Shown: piece by piece, positions 1-8,011 of the stretch
Position numbering within the stretch: position 1 is the first letter of the stretch
How the letters are laid out: every line of letters begins with the position of its first letter
Program-made: the position numbers and the translations under genes
Assembly (NCBI RefSeq): GCF_001417955.2
Contig: NZ_LKTM01000350.1
Coordinates: 62,001-126,000, forward strand
Reading direction: 5' to 3'
Length of the DNA stretch: 64,000 bases
From: Mycobacterium gordonae
GTDB lineage: Bacteria; Actinomycetota; Actinomycetes; Mycobacteriales; Mycobacteriaceae
The notes under the pieces: model-generated
What the model was told of the DNA's origin: nothing
The model's input: only the letters and a program-made list of their open reading frames with translations
Database searches by the model: none

Positions 1-238
1 GTTGCAGGCGCTCGACCACGGCGTCACCGAAGTCACGCTCTGGGGTACCACCTGGCCCGCTGAGCTGGATGACAGCGTGGGACGGGTTCAGCACCGGTTG
101 AGCATGGCCGCCCAGACCTTCAAAGCGAAGGCGCTGGCCGCCGCGGCGGTGCCGGCCGAGTCGGTCGCCAACATTGAGACGTTCCGCAGCGGATTGATGG
201 CGGGCCGGTCGGTGGCCGCGGATCTGCTGCCGGCCTGA
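1..238 (+). CDS. 3' end of an unidentified protein (truncated by window edge)
   Basis: The reading frame is open from the first bases and stops with TGA at 236-238, so only about the last 78 residues are visible. The fragment is Ala-rich and probably helical, with a segment LWGTTWPAEL near its start. I do not recognise the family. A TTG at position 2 is unlikely to be the real start, because the frame is still open at the window edge. It lies on the same strand as the P450 gene that follows, but a 50-base AT-richer gap with an operator-like palindrome separates them, so it probably belongs to an earlier transcript. Confidence 0.6.
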   Translation, partial: LQALDHGVTEVTLWGTTWPAELDDSVGRVQHRLSMAAQTFKAKALAAAAVPAESVANIETFRSGLMAGRSVAADLLPA

Positions 239-290
239 TTACGCGACGTTGCGGTCCGGGACGTCCTGTGGAAATGTAATACTCGTATGT

Positions 291-305
291 GAGAGTCCCA
301 TTCTC
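291..305. promoter_or_regulatory. operator-like palindrome, copy 1 (GAGAGTCCCATTCTC)
   Basis: A 15-bp inverted repeat with one mismatch to GAGAAT-N3-ATTCTC, about 17 bp upstream of the preferred P450 start. Perfect copies occur at 17095 and 44058. The position fits a repressor site over a promoter. Confidence 0.6.
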
Positions 306-321
306 GAATGTGGAGATTCGA

Positions 322-1608
322 ATGGAGCAAGACATGGCGGATGATGTCACCGAACTGGATTTCTTCCGCGACCGCCAGCTTGTCGAGGACCCCTACCCCT
401 ACTACGAGGCGCTGCGGCAGCAGTGTCCGGTAGCCCGGGAACCGCACCACGGCGTCACCATGGTGACGGGCTGGGAAGAAGCCTGCGCGGTGCTCAACGA
501 CGCCAAGACATGGTCGTCGTGCACGTCGGTAACCGGTCCGTTCCCGGGATTCCCGGTGCCTCTGGAAGGCGACGACGTCACCGAACTGATCGAGCAGCAC
601 CGTGACGAGTTGCCGTTCAGCGACCAGCTGCCCACCCTCGACCCGCCCACCCACACCAATCACCGCTCCCTGTTGATGCGGCTGATCACCCCGAAGCGGC
701 TCAAGGAGAACGAGGACGCCATGTGGGCGCTCGCCGATCAGGTGCTCGACGAGTTCCTGGCACCGGGTAAGGGTGAGTTCATCAGGGGATTCGCCGGTCC
801 GTTCACGCTGCTGGTGATCGCCGACCTGCTGGGTGTGCCGATGGAGGATCGCGATTCGTTCGTCAAGGGCATCCGCCAGCACTCGGGTGGCGGCATCGGG
901 GGCACCGGCAAGGAGTCGCTGGCGCACAGTCCGCTGGAGTTCCTCTACGGCCTGTTCTCGGACTACGTTCGCGACCGCCGCGGCGAACCCCGCGACGACG
1001 TGCTGACCGGCCTGGCCACCGCGACCTACCCGGACGGCTCGATACCGGAGATCGAAGACGTGGCCCGCGTCGCCAGCAACGTCTTCTCGGCGGGGCAGGA
1101 GACCACCGTGCGGTTGCTGGGCGCGGCGTTGCAGATCCTGGCGGAGCGTCCTGACATCCAGCAGCAACTGCGCCGGGACCGCAGCCTGATCCCCAACTTC
1201 ATCGAGGAGGCGCTGCGGGTCGAGAGCCCGGTCAAGGGAGACTTCCGCTTGAACCGGGTTCCCGTCAGCGTCGGCGGGGTCGACCTTCCGGCCGGCACGA
1301 CGGTGATGATCCTGCAGGCGGCCGCCAACCGCGACCCGCGCCGCTTCGACGACCCCGCCACCTTCGACCCGGGCCGCAAGAACGCACGTCAGCATCTGTC
1401 GTTCGGTCGGGGCATTCACAGTTGCCCCGGCGCACCGCTGGCGCGGGCCGAAACCAGGGTCGCGCTCGAGCGTCTGCTGGACAGGACGTCGGACATCAGG
1501 CTCGATGAGCGGGAGCACGGGCCGGCGAATGACCGCCGCTACCAATACGTTCCGACGTACATCCTGCGTGGCCTGACCGAGTTGCACCTGGAATTTGCGC
1601 CGGTATGA
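322..1608 (+). CDS. cytochrome P450
   Basis: A soluble bacterial P450 of 428 residues, expected to hydroxylate a hydrophobic substrate with electrons from a ferredoxin. The I-helix motif SAGQETT, the K-helix EEALRVES and the haem-binding FGRGIHSCPG with its Cys ligand are all present and intact. I chose ATG 322 because it has GGAG six bases upstream and because the earlier ATG at 289 lies in the operator-like palindrome; ATG 334 is also possible. The stop overlaps the ferredoxin start (ATGA), so the two are translationally coupled and the ferredoxin is its likely redox partner. It is a clear paralogue of the P450 at 40175-41446: both share DPYPY near the N terminus and PTYILRGL near the C terminus. 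I do not assign a CYP family number. Confidence 0.93.
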   Translation: MEQDMADDVTELDFFRDRQLVEDPYPYYEALRQQCPVAREPHHGVTMVTGWEEACAVLNDAKTWSSCTSVTGPFPGFPVPLEGDDVTELIEQHRDELPFSDQLPTLDPPTHTNHRSLLMRLITPKRLKENEDAMWALADQVLDEFLAPGKGEFIRGFAGPFTLLVIADLLGVPMEDRDSFVKGIRQHSGGGIGGTGKESLAHSPLEFLYGLFSDYVRDRRGEPRDDVLTGLATATYPDGSIPEIEDVARVASNVFSAGQETTVRLLGAALQILAERPDIQQQLRRDRSLIPNFIEEALRVESPVKGDFRLNRVPVSVGGVDLPAGTTVMILQAAANRDPRRFDDPATFDPGRKNARQHLSFGRGIHSCPGAPLARAETRVALERLLDRTSDIRLDEREHGPANDRRYQYVPTYILRGLTELHLEFAPV

Positions 1609-1793
1609 AAGTTTGGGTGGATGACGGGACGTGCCGCGGCCACGGCATGTGCCTGACGCTGTGCCCGGAAGTCTTCAGTCTCACCGACGACGGCTATGCC
1701 GAGGCGATGTCCGGTGACGTTCCAACAGAATTCGAGGCGGCGACCCGCGAGGCCATCGAGTGCTGTCCGGAGCAGGCGATCAAAGAACGCTGA
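1605..1793 (+). CDS. [3Fe-4S] ferredoxin, CxxHxxC type
   Basis: A 62-residue ferredoxin with Cys10, Cys16 and Cys54-Pro55. The spacing CRGHGMC puts His13 where a [4Fe-4S] protein would have its second Cys. This is the usual form of the single-cluster ferredoxins that serve mycobacterial P450s. It starts inside the stop codon of the P450 (ATGA) and should carry electrons from a reductase to it. No classical ferredoxin reductase gene is in the window, but a NuoF-like flavoprotein lies at 6231-7505. Confidence 0.92.
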   Translation: MKVWVDDGTCRGHGMCLTLCPEVFSLTDDGYAEAMSGDVPTEFEAATREAIECCPEQAIKER

Positions 1794-1893
1794 CGGTTTC
1801 GTAGCCGGGCAGACCGTCGCCGAACGTGAACTGAGGGCGGGAATTTCGGCGTCGGGCCACCGCCAGTTCACGCTCGGGGCGCAGCGCCTGCTG

Positions 1894-2082
1894 TTAGACG
1901 ATGGATATCGCCTGGCGCGGGCACTGCCGCACCGCTTCGCGAACCAGTTCCTCGTTCTCGGGTGTGACCTCTGGCTGCAGGACGGTCAACATGTCGTCGT
2001 CACCGAGCAGGAATACGTCGGGTGCGATGCCCATGCACACGGCGTTGCTCTCGCACAGATCCCAGTCCACTTCGATTCTCAT
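1894..2082 (-). CDS. [3Fe-4S] ferredoxin, CxxNxxC type
   Basis: A 62-residue acidic ferredoxin with Cys10, Cys16 and Cys54-Pro55. The variable ligand position is Asn13 (CESNAVC). Its ATG overlaps the TGA of the upstream P450 (ATGA at 2079-2082), so it is translated with that P450 and is its likely electron donor. ATG 2082 gives the conserved MRIEVDWD start; a longer frame to 2145 would lie within the P450 coding region. About 100 bases separate its 3' end from the convergent ferredoxin at 1605-1793. Confidence 0.92.
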   Translation of the reverse strand: MRIEVDWDLCESNAVCMGIAPDVFLLGDDDMLTVLQPEVTPENEELVREAVRQCPRQAISIV

Positions 2083-3284
2083 GGCAGCACCTTTACTGGA
2101 ACGTTCTTCCATCCCGCGACATTCTGCATATGCACGCGGTTGCAATTCTCCCAGTCCACCTCATAGCGCGGCATGAAGTCGAGCAGTTTCTCCAGCGCGA
2201 TCACACTCTCCATGCGGGCCAGCGCCGCGCCCAGGCAGCTGTGAATTCCGTAGCCGAAGCTGAGATTCAGCGCCTCATGCCGGTCCCGGTCGATGTCGAA
2301 CTCGTCAGGATTGGTCCAGGCGGCCGGATCACGGTTGGCCGCGGCGTTGATCAGGAACACCGGCTTCATCGCCGGGATCGTCACGCCATGCAGCTCAACG
2401 TCTTTCAGCGAGCAGCGCACCTGGTACTGGGACGGCGCCTCATAGCGCAGCAGTTCCTCGACCGCGGCGGGAACCTTGCTGCGGTCGTCGAGCAGCTTCT
2501 GCCACTGCTCGGGGAACCGCGCGAACACCACCGGCGCATTGCCCACCAGCTTGGTCACGGTCTCGGCGCCGGCTCCGCCCAGTAACGTTGCGAATCCGGC
2601 TATCTCGATGTCGTCGAGCTTGGTCATCTGGCCGTCTTCGCGCTCGATCTCGGCGTTGATCAGCCTGGTGAACAGGTCGTCCCGCGGCTCGGCGCGACGT
2701 TGTTGCAGGAGCTCGTAGTACAGCATCCAGGTTTCGATGTTCGCCTGCATGCCGCGTTCGCCGACCTCGACCTGTCCTGGCTCGCGGTGCAGGGACTCGT
2801 CGATCAGGTGGCGCACCCGCTGCGCATGCTCCTCGGGGACTCCCAGCATCGTGGTGATCACCTCGACCGGGAACGGCCCCGAGAAGTCCTGCACCACATC
2901 GAATCGGTCCTTGTCGACCTGGCCGAGGTACTTGTCGATCTTCTCGCCGACCATGTCCCGCTGAGACTGTATGGCGCGCGGTGTGAAGACCTTGTTGAGC
3001 AGGCTGCGCATATGGCGGTGATCCGGTGGGTCCATGAAGATGATCGACTTCTGCTCCGGCGGCTTGCCAGTCCGCACCATCGACAGGTCGATACCGTAGG
3101 CCGAGGAGTAGGTCTGGAAGTTCTTCAGGCCGGCCGCGACGTCGGCGTGCCGGGTCAGCGCATAGAAGTCGTACTCCTCGCTGTAATACACCGGCGCCTC
3201 TTCCTGCATGCGCCGATACGTATCCCAGGCACCGTTGAAGAAGTCTTCGGAGAACGGATCGAAGGTGACCTTCGATTTGGTCAT
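2079..3284 (-). CDS. cytochrome P450
   Basis: A P450 of 401 residues. The I-helix GGAGAET, the K-helix EELLRYE, and the haem motif FGYGIHSCLG with its Cys are present. It differs clearly from the P450 at 322 and so probably acts on a different position or intermediate. The next gene downstream is its own ferredoxin (ATGA overlap). The start is ATG 3284, preceded on this strand by a GAGGAG-type ribosome site. Upstream lies a 7-12-7 inverted repeat (3321-3346) that may control it. The substrate is unknown. Confidence 0.93.
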   Translation of the reverse strand: MTKSKVTFDPFSEDFFNGAWDTYRRMQEEAPVYYSEEYDFYALTRHADVAAGLKNFQTYSSAYGIDLSMVRTGKPPEQKSIIFMDPPDHRHMRSLLNKVFTPRAIQSQRDMVGEKIDKYLGQVDKDRFDVVQDFSGPFPVEVITTMLGVPEEHAQRVRHLIDESLHREPGQVEVGERGMQANIETWMLYYELLQQRRAEPRDDLFTRLINAEIEREDGQMTKLDDIEIAGFATLLGGAGAETVTKLVGNAPVVFARFPEQWQKLLDDRSKVPAAVEELLRYEAPSQYQVRCSLKDVELHGVTIPAMKPVFLINAAANRDPAAWTNPDEFDIDRDRHEALNLSFGYGIHSCLGAALARMESVIALEKLLDFMPRYEVDWENCNRVHMQNVAGWKNVPVKVLP

Positions 3285-3320
3285 ATAACGCTCCTCGCTG
3301 CTGAGCTGCGGGCTGACACC

Positions 3321-3346
3321 GTTACAGCTGAACGCCTGACTGTAAC
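3321..3346. promoter_or_regulatory. inverted repeat GTTACAG-N12-CTGTAAC
   Basis: Perfect 7-bp arms with a 12-bp spacer, 37 bp upstream of the P450 start at 3284 and between that gene and the alpha/beta hydrolase end at 3399. The spacing suits an operator. It is unlike the GAGAAT palindrome seen elsewhere in the window. Confidence 0.45.
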
Positions 3347-3398
3347 CCTAACGGTAGCGGCTTCCGGGTGCGGCGAAAAGGAGCACAAGGTCCCCTTT

Positions 3399-4280
3399 TC
3401 ATCGGTCTTCCGCCGACCGTGAGGCGCCACCCGCTGCCGCGCATTCGTCGACAAACGCGAACACGGTGCGGTGGTAGTCGGCGGCGTTGAGCCCAAGGCT
3501 GAGGTTGTGTCCCGCCTCGGGAAACCGGTTGCTGGTGAAACGCGATGCTTGAGAGAACATTTGGGCGATTTCGGCGAGGTTATGGTCGTCGCCCCGGTAG
3601 ACCCGGTCGTGCTCGCCGATGGTGAACCGCACCGGGACCCGCACCGCAGGTGCGAGTTCGGGGAAGTAGCGGTGTGGCCAATTCACGGCTACGTCTCGCT
3701 CGTAGGGCGGGGACGTCGACGAATTCGTGGCCCCGCGCAGGATGTCGGGCGGGTAGAGGCGCATCGGCTCCCACAGCAGCTCGCGGGTGCCGGGCGGACG
3801 CTCCTTGACGGCCGCCGCCTTCATGATCTCCTTGGCGACGTCGTGATAGCGCCTTCCGGTGCCGCCCAGTTCCAGGCCCAGCAACGCGGCACCCCGGTCG
3901 TCGGCAGCCATTCGGGTCGCCAGCTCGCAGCCGCCGGAATGGCCCAGCAAGAACAATCCCGCACCGCGTGATCGCTCACCGAGAATTCGTTCGACGGCAC
4001 CGTATGCAAGGTCGACGCGCTGCTCCGGGGTCTGCACCGCCTCCGGGTACGGGGCTGAACTTCCGTGCCCAGGCCGGTCGATCGCGATCACCGTATAACC
4101 CAGCGCCGCGCCGAGCCGCAGCAACGACAACTCGGGGTGCCCCGGGCAGTCGAAATACGCGGCGGTGGTGCCGCCGCCGTGGATCGCCACGATCACTGCC
4201 TTGGGCTCGTCGGCCTCGGCGATCACGCCGGACATGGGCACACCGTCGGCAATCACCACGCGTGGGCGGGGGGCGGTCAT
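3399..4280 (-). CDS. alpha/beta hydrolase
   Basis: A 293-residue alpha/beta-hydrolase fold protein with the oxyanion motif HGGG (around residue 34), nucleophile Ser115 in GHSGG, an acid in GEHD and the catalytic His in EAGH. It probably cleaves an ester, thioester or C-C bond of a pathway intermediate. ATG 4280 overlaps the TGA of the DUF35-thiolase gene (ATGA at 4277-4280), making it the last gene of the NuoF-like, ferredoxin, DUF35-thiolase, hydrolase operon. The frame is open farther upstream to 4550, but that part overlaps the thiolase coding sequence and is not used. Confidence 0.85.
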   Translation of the reverse strand: MTAPRPRVVIADGVPMSGVIAEADEPKAVIVAIHGGGTTAAYFDCPGHPELSLLRLGAALGYTVIAIDRPGHGSSAPYPEAVQTPEQRVDLAYGAVERILGERSRGAGLFLLGHSGGCELATRMAADDRGAALLGLELGGTGRRYHDVAKEIMKAAAVKERPPGTRELLWEPMRLYPPDILRGATNSSTSPPYERDVAVNWPHRYFPELAPAVRVPVRFTIGEHDRVYRGDDHNLAEIAQMFSQASRFTSNRFPEAGHNLSLGLNAADYHRTVFAFVDECAAAGGASRSAEDR

Positions 4281-5941
4281 GTGTCCGCCCGCAACAGAAT
4301 GACGCCGCTGGGCGTCAGCCCGCCGCTGCTGACCACCCCGACGCGGGCTCCGGCGACCTGCCGCTCGCCGGCGTCGCCACGCAGCTGCGTGACCGCTTCG
4401 TGCAGCAGGCCCATGCCGTGGGTGCGGCCGTGCGACAGCTGCCCGCCGTGGGTGTTCAGTGGTATGACGCCGTCGCGGGCGATGTTCTTGCCGCCGTCCA
4501 GGAACTCGCGCGCCTCGCCGATGCCGCAGAAGCCGAGCGCCTCGATCCACGAGAGACAGTTCATGGTGAATCCGTCGTAGAGTTCGGCGACGTCAACGTC
4601 GCCGGGACGCAGTGAGGTGCGCGTCCACAGATGCGCCGCCTGGCCCAGCACCTGCGGTTCGTGAGTGAGCGTGCTCTGATCCCAGTCGATGCGTTCGATG
4701 ATCTGCGTTCCCACCGCCTCGACCAGGACAGGCGGCTTGGCCAGATCTCGGGCGGCGTCGACGGCGGAGACGATGACGGCGATCGCGCCATCGCAGGGGA
4801 CGTCGCAGTCGTAGAGGCCGAACGGCGTGGTGATGGGCCGCGCGTTCAGGTAGTCCTCCATCGTCATCGGGTCGCGATAGACGGCGGTCGGGTTGAGGGC
4901 GGCGTTGGCGCGTTGATTCAGCGCGATCCAGCCCAGCGTCTCTTTCGTAGTGCCGTAGCGATGGAAGTGCCGCTGCGCGTTGAGCGCCAGCGTGTGGGCG
5001 GCGGAAGTCGCCCCGAACGGCCACTGCCAACTCGTGGTGCGCCCGCCGGACGGAACGATCTTGCCCTGCTTCATCAGCTCGTTGAAGGTCGCTTCCCACA
5101 GCGTCCGGAAACACAGCACGTGACGAGCCAGGCCGGCCGAGACCGCCAGCATCGCCGCGATCACCGAACCGCCCGGACCGAAGGTCTCCATGCCGCCGTT
5201 GTGCCAGGTCGGCCGGATACCCAGCGCCGCTTCCAGTGCGGTGACGCCGCCTTCGCCGAAGCCGCCGAAGTTGCCGCCCCCGGGGTAGGTGGACAGGCCG
5301 TCGATGTCGGCGAAAGTCAGGCCGGCATCGGCGATCGCGGCCTCACAAGCCTGCACGGTCAGCGACAGGGCGGGCACCATCTGACGGCGACCGATCGGCG
5401 ACATGCCGATGCCGGTCAGCGCGACCTTGTCCTCGAACTTCTCCGTGGTCAGCATCGGGCGGACGTACTCGCCGAAACGTTCCGGCGCGATCTCGTCCTC
5501 GGGCAGCGGCGAAGGCTCAGCGTCCGGGACGGGGCGGAACAACGGCAGCCACACGTCCTCGATCTGGTCGAACACCACCTCGACGGTCTGACCGAGTTCC
5601 AGTTCGTCGGGATCGGAGCCGATGATGTTGGTGGTCAACCGAACTCGGGGATCCTCGACGATGGCCACCTCTGCGATGACGTACGGCGCCGGCATTCCCG
5701 GCACGCTGAACCGGTGGTTGACCGTGAAGCCGGCGAGGGTCGCACGGCCCGAAACCTCGCGCACGCCGATGTCGCGGCCGCGGCAGTAGCGGCACACCGG
5801 CGCGGGCGGGTGGATCAGCGACCGACAGCCCCGGCACTCCCGGAAACGTAATACGTTGTCAGCGCCGGCTTTCCAGAAGAACTCGTTCTCATCCGTGAGC
5901 TGGGGCAGCGGACGTCCCGGTGCAGCTGACTTGCCGGTCAA
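4277..5941 (-). CDS. DUF35 (Zn-ribbon/OB) - thiolase-like fusion, possible acyl-CoA aldolase
   Basis: A 554-residue fusion. Residues about 20-140 form a DUF35 module with a zinc-ribbon (Cys36, Cys39, Cys50, Cys53) and an OB-like segment. Residues about 170-554 form a non-condensing, SCP2/Ltp-type thiolase domain, with ELYDGF around Tyr455 and a His-rich HGGQLSHG stretch. In steroid catabolism, Ltp2 with the DUF35 part of ChsH2 makes an aldolase that removes propionyl-CoA; here both parts are one chain. Start: TTG 5941 overlaps the upstream ferredoxin stop (TTGA) and no ATG lies nearby, so a TTG start is inferred. A thiolytic or lipid-transfer role is an alternative. Confidence 0.82.
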   Translation of the reverse strand: MTGKSAAPGRPLPQLTDENEFFWKAGADNVLRFRECRGCRSLIHPPAPVCRYCRGRDIGVREVSGRATLAGFTVNHRFSVPGMPAPYVIAEVAIVEDPRVRLTTNIIGSDPDELELGQTVEVVFDQIEDVWLPLFRPVPDAEPSPLPEDEIAPERFGEYVRPMLTTEKFEDKVALTGIGMSPIGRRQMVPALSLTVQACEAAIADAGLTFADIDGLSTYPGGGNFGGFGEGGVTALEAALGIRPTWHNGGMETFGPGGSVIAAMLAVSAGLARHVLCFRTLWEATFNELMKQGKIVPSGGRTTSWQWPFGATSAAHTLALNAQRHFHRYGTTKETLGWIALNQRANAALNPTAVYRDPMTMEDYLNARPITTPFGLYDCDVPCDGAIAVIVSAVDAARDLAKPPVLVEAVGTQIIERIDWDQSTLTHEPQVLGQAAHLWTRTSLRPGDVDVAELYDGFTMNCLSWIEALGFCGIGEAREFLDGGKNIARDGVIPLNTHGGQLSHGRTHGMGLLHEAVTQLRGDAGERQVAGARVGVVSSGGLTPSGVILLRADT

Positions 5942-6234
5942 CGGATGAATCCCCACTCCGCTTCGTTGTCCTCGGTTTTCACGTGCGAGGCGGGGTCGTC
6001 TTCGTCGTGCAGTTCCGGGTGCGGGATGCTCGGTTTGGGCTCGCCGATCTCGGTGATGGCGTGCACCGGGCAGTCCAGCAACGCCCGCATCACCTTGTCG
6101 TGGTCTTCTTCCGGCACGTTGCCGTCGCCGATCAGGCAGGCGTAGCCCCAGTCGTCGAGCGAGAAGTAGCCGGGAGCGTGCTTGCCGCACAGTCCGAAAC
6201 CGTCGCACACGGTGCGGTCCAAACGAATTCTCAT
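5938..6234 (-). CDS. [3Fe-4S] ferredoxin, CxxFxxC type with C-terminal tail
   Basis: A 98-residue ferredoxin with Cys10, Cys16 and Cys54-Pro55. The variable ligand position is Phe13 (CDGFGLC), a bulky residue that cannot bind iron. After residue 63 it carries a 35-residue acidic tail ending WGFIR, which the other three ferredoxins in the window lack. It overlaps the stop of the NuoF-like gene (ATGA at 6231-6234) and the start of the DUF35-thiolase gene (TTGA). The arrangement suggests electron flow from NADH through the NuoF-like protein to this ferredoxin; that is inference. Confidence 0.9.
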   Translation of the reverse strand: MRIRLDRTVCDGFGLCGKHAPGYFSLDDWGYACLIGDGNVPEEDHDKVMRALLDCPVHAITEIGEPKPSIPHPELHDEDDPASHVKTEDNEAEWGFIR

Positions 6235-7505
6235 GATCCCCCGATGGCTTCGTAGGGGCGCTCGGCGCGATATGCACCGCGACTGCAGTCCGGACAGGTT
6301 CCATCGAGATGGCGCCCCACCTCGTCGGGAAACTCCTCGAGCAGGGTGGCCGCGACGTTGCAGGCGGCATCCAGCGTGCCGCAGGCGCCACGGCCCCGGA
6401 GCACCACCGACCAGCGCTTCAAACGGTCGAGATCCTCAGTGGTCGCCACACCGTCGCGCAGCGCCCCGGCCGCGGCAGCCATCGCCGCGGTGCCGTTGAA
6501 GCACGAACCACACTGCCCGGCGTTCTCCCGGTCGAAATACGCCGCGACCGCTGCCGCGACCGCGACCGGGCACTCGTCGGTGATCAACGATATTGCGCCG
6601 CAGCCCAATCCGCTGCCGATGCCCCGAATCGTCTCATGATCCAGAGTGGTGCCCAGCACCCGCCGGTTGACCAGCCCGGCGAAGTAGCCTCCCATCAGGA
6701 CACCGCGTACCTTTGCCGGTGAAACATTATGCCGGGCAAGCAGTTCGGTAAACGGCAAGCCATGCGGGATCTCGTAGAGAACGGCTGGCCCGCCGCCCCC
6801 GGTGATGGTGGCCAGGAAGGTCCCCGGTGACTGCGCCGTGCCTTGCGAGCGGAACACCGCCGCGCCGTGGCCGTGGATATACGCCAAGTTGGCCAGCGTC
6901 TCGACGTTGCTCACCAGCGTCGGACGCCCGTCGACCCCGGATTCGAAGGGACGCGGCGGCTTGTCGGTCGGTTTGGCCGGTCCGCCGTTGATGGCCTGCA
7001 CGGCCGCGGTTTCCTCGCCGGCCACGTAGCCCGGCTGCACCGGGAACACCTCGATGCTGACATCGCGAGTGTCGACTTCCCCCAGCGCGGACTCGACACT
7101 GCGCGCCGAATCCGCGTCAGAGACAAACACATAAGCGCGCGGGGCACCTACGAGTGCCGCAGCCAGGCGCAGCCCGTCAAGCACCAGGTGGGGCCGGTTG
7201 CGCAACAACCACCGGTCCTTGACCGAAGCGGGCTCACCCTCTTCGCCGTTCGCGACGACGACCGGGGCGCCCGAGGGCCCGTTGGCCCGTACCGCCCGCA
7301 GTTTCACCGCAAGCGGGAACGCCGCACCGCCACGGCCCAGCAGTCCGCTGGCGTCGACATCGGCGAGCAGTTCATCGGCGTCGCCCAGCAGTCGGTAGCC
7401 ACCCCGTTCGCGGTAGGCCGCCAGATCCTCGCGACCCTCGGCGAGCAGTCGGGGTGGGTAGCCCGGCCACGCGACGGTGCTGATCGCAACGTCGGCGGTG
7501 GTCAT
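6231..7505 (-). CDS. stand-alone NuoF-like FMN/NADH-binding flavoprotein
   Basis: A 424-residue protein resembling the complex I 51-kDa subunit (NuoF). Visible motifs are GRGGAAFP (residue 57 on), NGEEGEPASVKDR (86 on), the GYVAGEETA segment and the C-terminal Fe-S region. No other nuo genes are near, so it is not part of complex I. It heads an operon with a ferredoxin, and a role as ferredoxin reductase for P450s is plausible. Oddity: the usual CxxCxxC of the cluster reads AxxC332xxC335, with further Cys at 375, 382, 404 and 407, so the cluster may be lost or differently ligated. The start codon is adjacent to the divergent gene at 7533. Confidence 0.85.
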   Translation of the reverse strand: MTTADVAISTVAWPGYPPRLLAEGREDLAAYRERGGYRLLGDADELLADVDASGLLGRGGAAFPLAVKLRAVRANGPSGAPVVVANGEEGEPASVKDRWLLRNRPHLVLDGLRLAAALVGAPRAYVFVSDADSARSVESALGEVDTRDVSIEVFPVQPGYVAGEETAAVQAINGGPAKPTDKPPRPFESGVDGRPTLVSNVETLANLAYIHGHGAAVFRSQGTAQSPGTFLATITGGGGPAVLYEIPHGLPFTELLARHNVSPAKVRGVLMGGYFAGLVNRRVLGTTLDHETIRGIGSGLGCGAISLITDECPVAVAAAVAAYFDRENAGQCGSCFNGTAAMAAAAGALRDGVATTEDLDRLKRWSVVLRGRGACGTLDAACNVAATLLEEFPDEVGRHLDGTCPDCSRGAYRAERPYEAIGGS

Positions 7506-7532
7506 CGACCGGCTCCGGTTAGGCTTGGCCGC

Positions 7533-8006
7533 ATGCGGACTGCGGTGGTGCGCGTCAACGTCGACGAGTCCGGTGTGCTCACGCCGGAGCAGTTAGGTGA
7601 GGGCATGGCCACGCTCCTCGGTCTTGCTGGTCAAAACGGTGCTGAGGTAGTCGAAAACGATCTCGCCAGCAGGCCGCCGCGCCGGCGAGAGGTCGAACTG
7701 CTGATCGCCGGTGCGGACGTCGAGTTCACTAAAACCGCGGCAATGGAATTGTGCGGCAAGGCGTTTGGCACCGAACCGGTGGTCGGCGTGGTGACCTTCA
7801 TCAGCAGGGGAACCGACGACGACGCCCACGGCGTACTGGCGGCGTTCGGCCTGTCCGGCGACATCGTGCGCGAACCCGGTGATGACGGCTACGACATCGT
7901 CTACGTCACGCTGCCCGAAGCCGACCTCGACCGGGTGCCGGAAAGCCGGATCCACACCGCGCTCGAGGCCTCGCTCAACTGCGAGGTCCACATCCGCACC
8001 AGGTGA
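7533..8006 (+). CDS. conserved hypothetical protein
   Basis: A 157-residue soluble protein with no signal peptide or membrane segment. It contains the well-formed segments GTEPVVGVVTFISRG and SRIHTALEASLNCEV, which look like a conserved alpha/beta domain. I do not recognise a named family. ATG 7533 is 27 bases from the divergent start of the NuoF-like gene, so the two share a promoter region and perhaps a function. The 3' end converges on the alpha/beta hydrolase at 8012. Confidence 0.75.
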   Translation: MRTAVVRVNVDESGVLTPEQLGEGMATLLGLAGQNGAEVVENDLASRPPRRREVELLIAGADVEFTKTAAMELCGKAFGTEPVVGVVTFISRGTDDDAHGVLAAFGLSGDIVREPGDDGYDIVYVTLPEADLDRVPESRIHTALEASLNCEVHIRTR

Positions 8007-8011
8007 ACGCA

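Noticed and set aside
289-322. ATG 289 as start of the first P450
   Set aside because: It would place the operator-like palindrome inside the gene and adds residues unlike P450 N termini; ATG 322 has a ribosome site.
88-1587. Long open frame (about 499 codons) antisense to the first P450
   Set aside because: It covers a P450 with all its motifs, is rich in Arg, Val and Gly without any recognisable domain, and arises from third-position GC bias.
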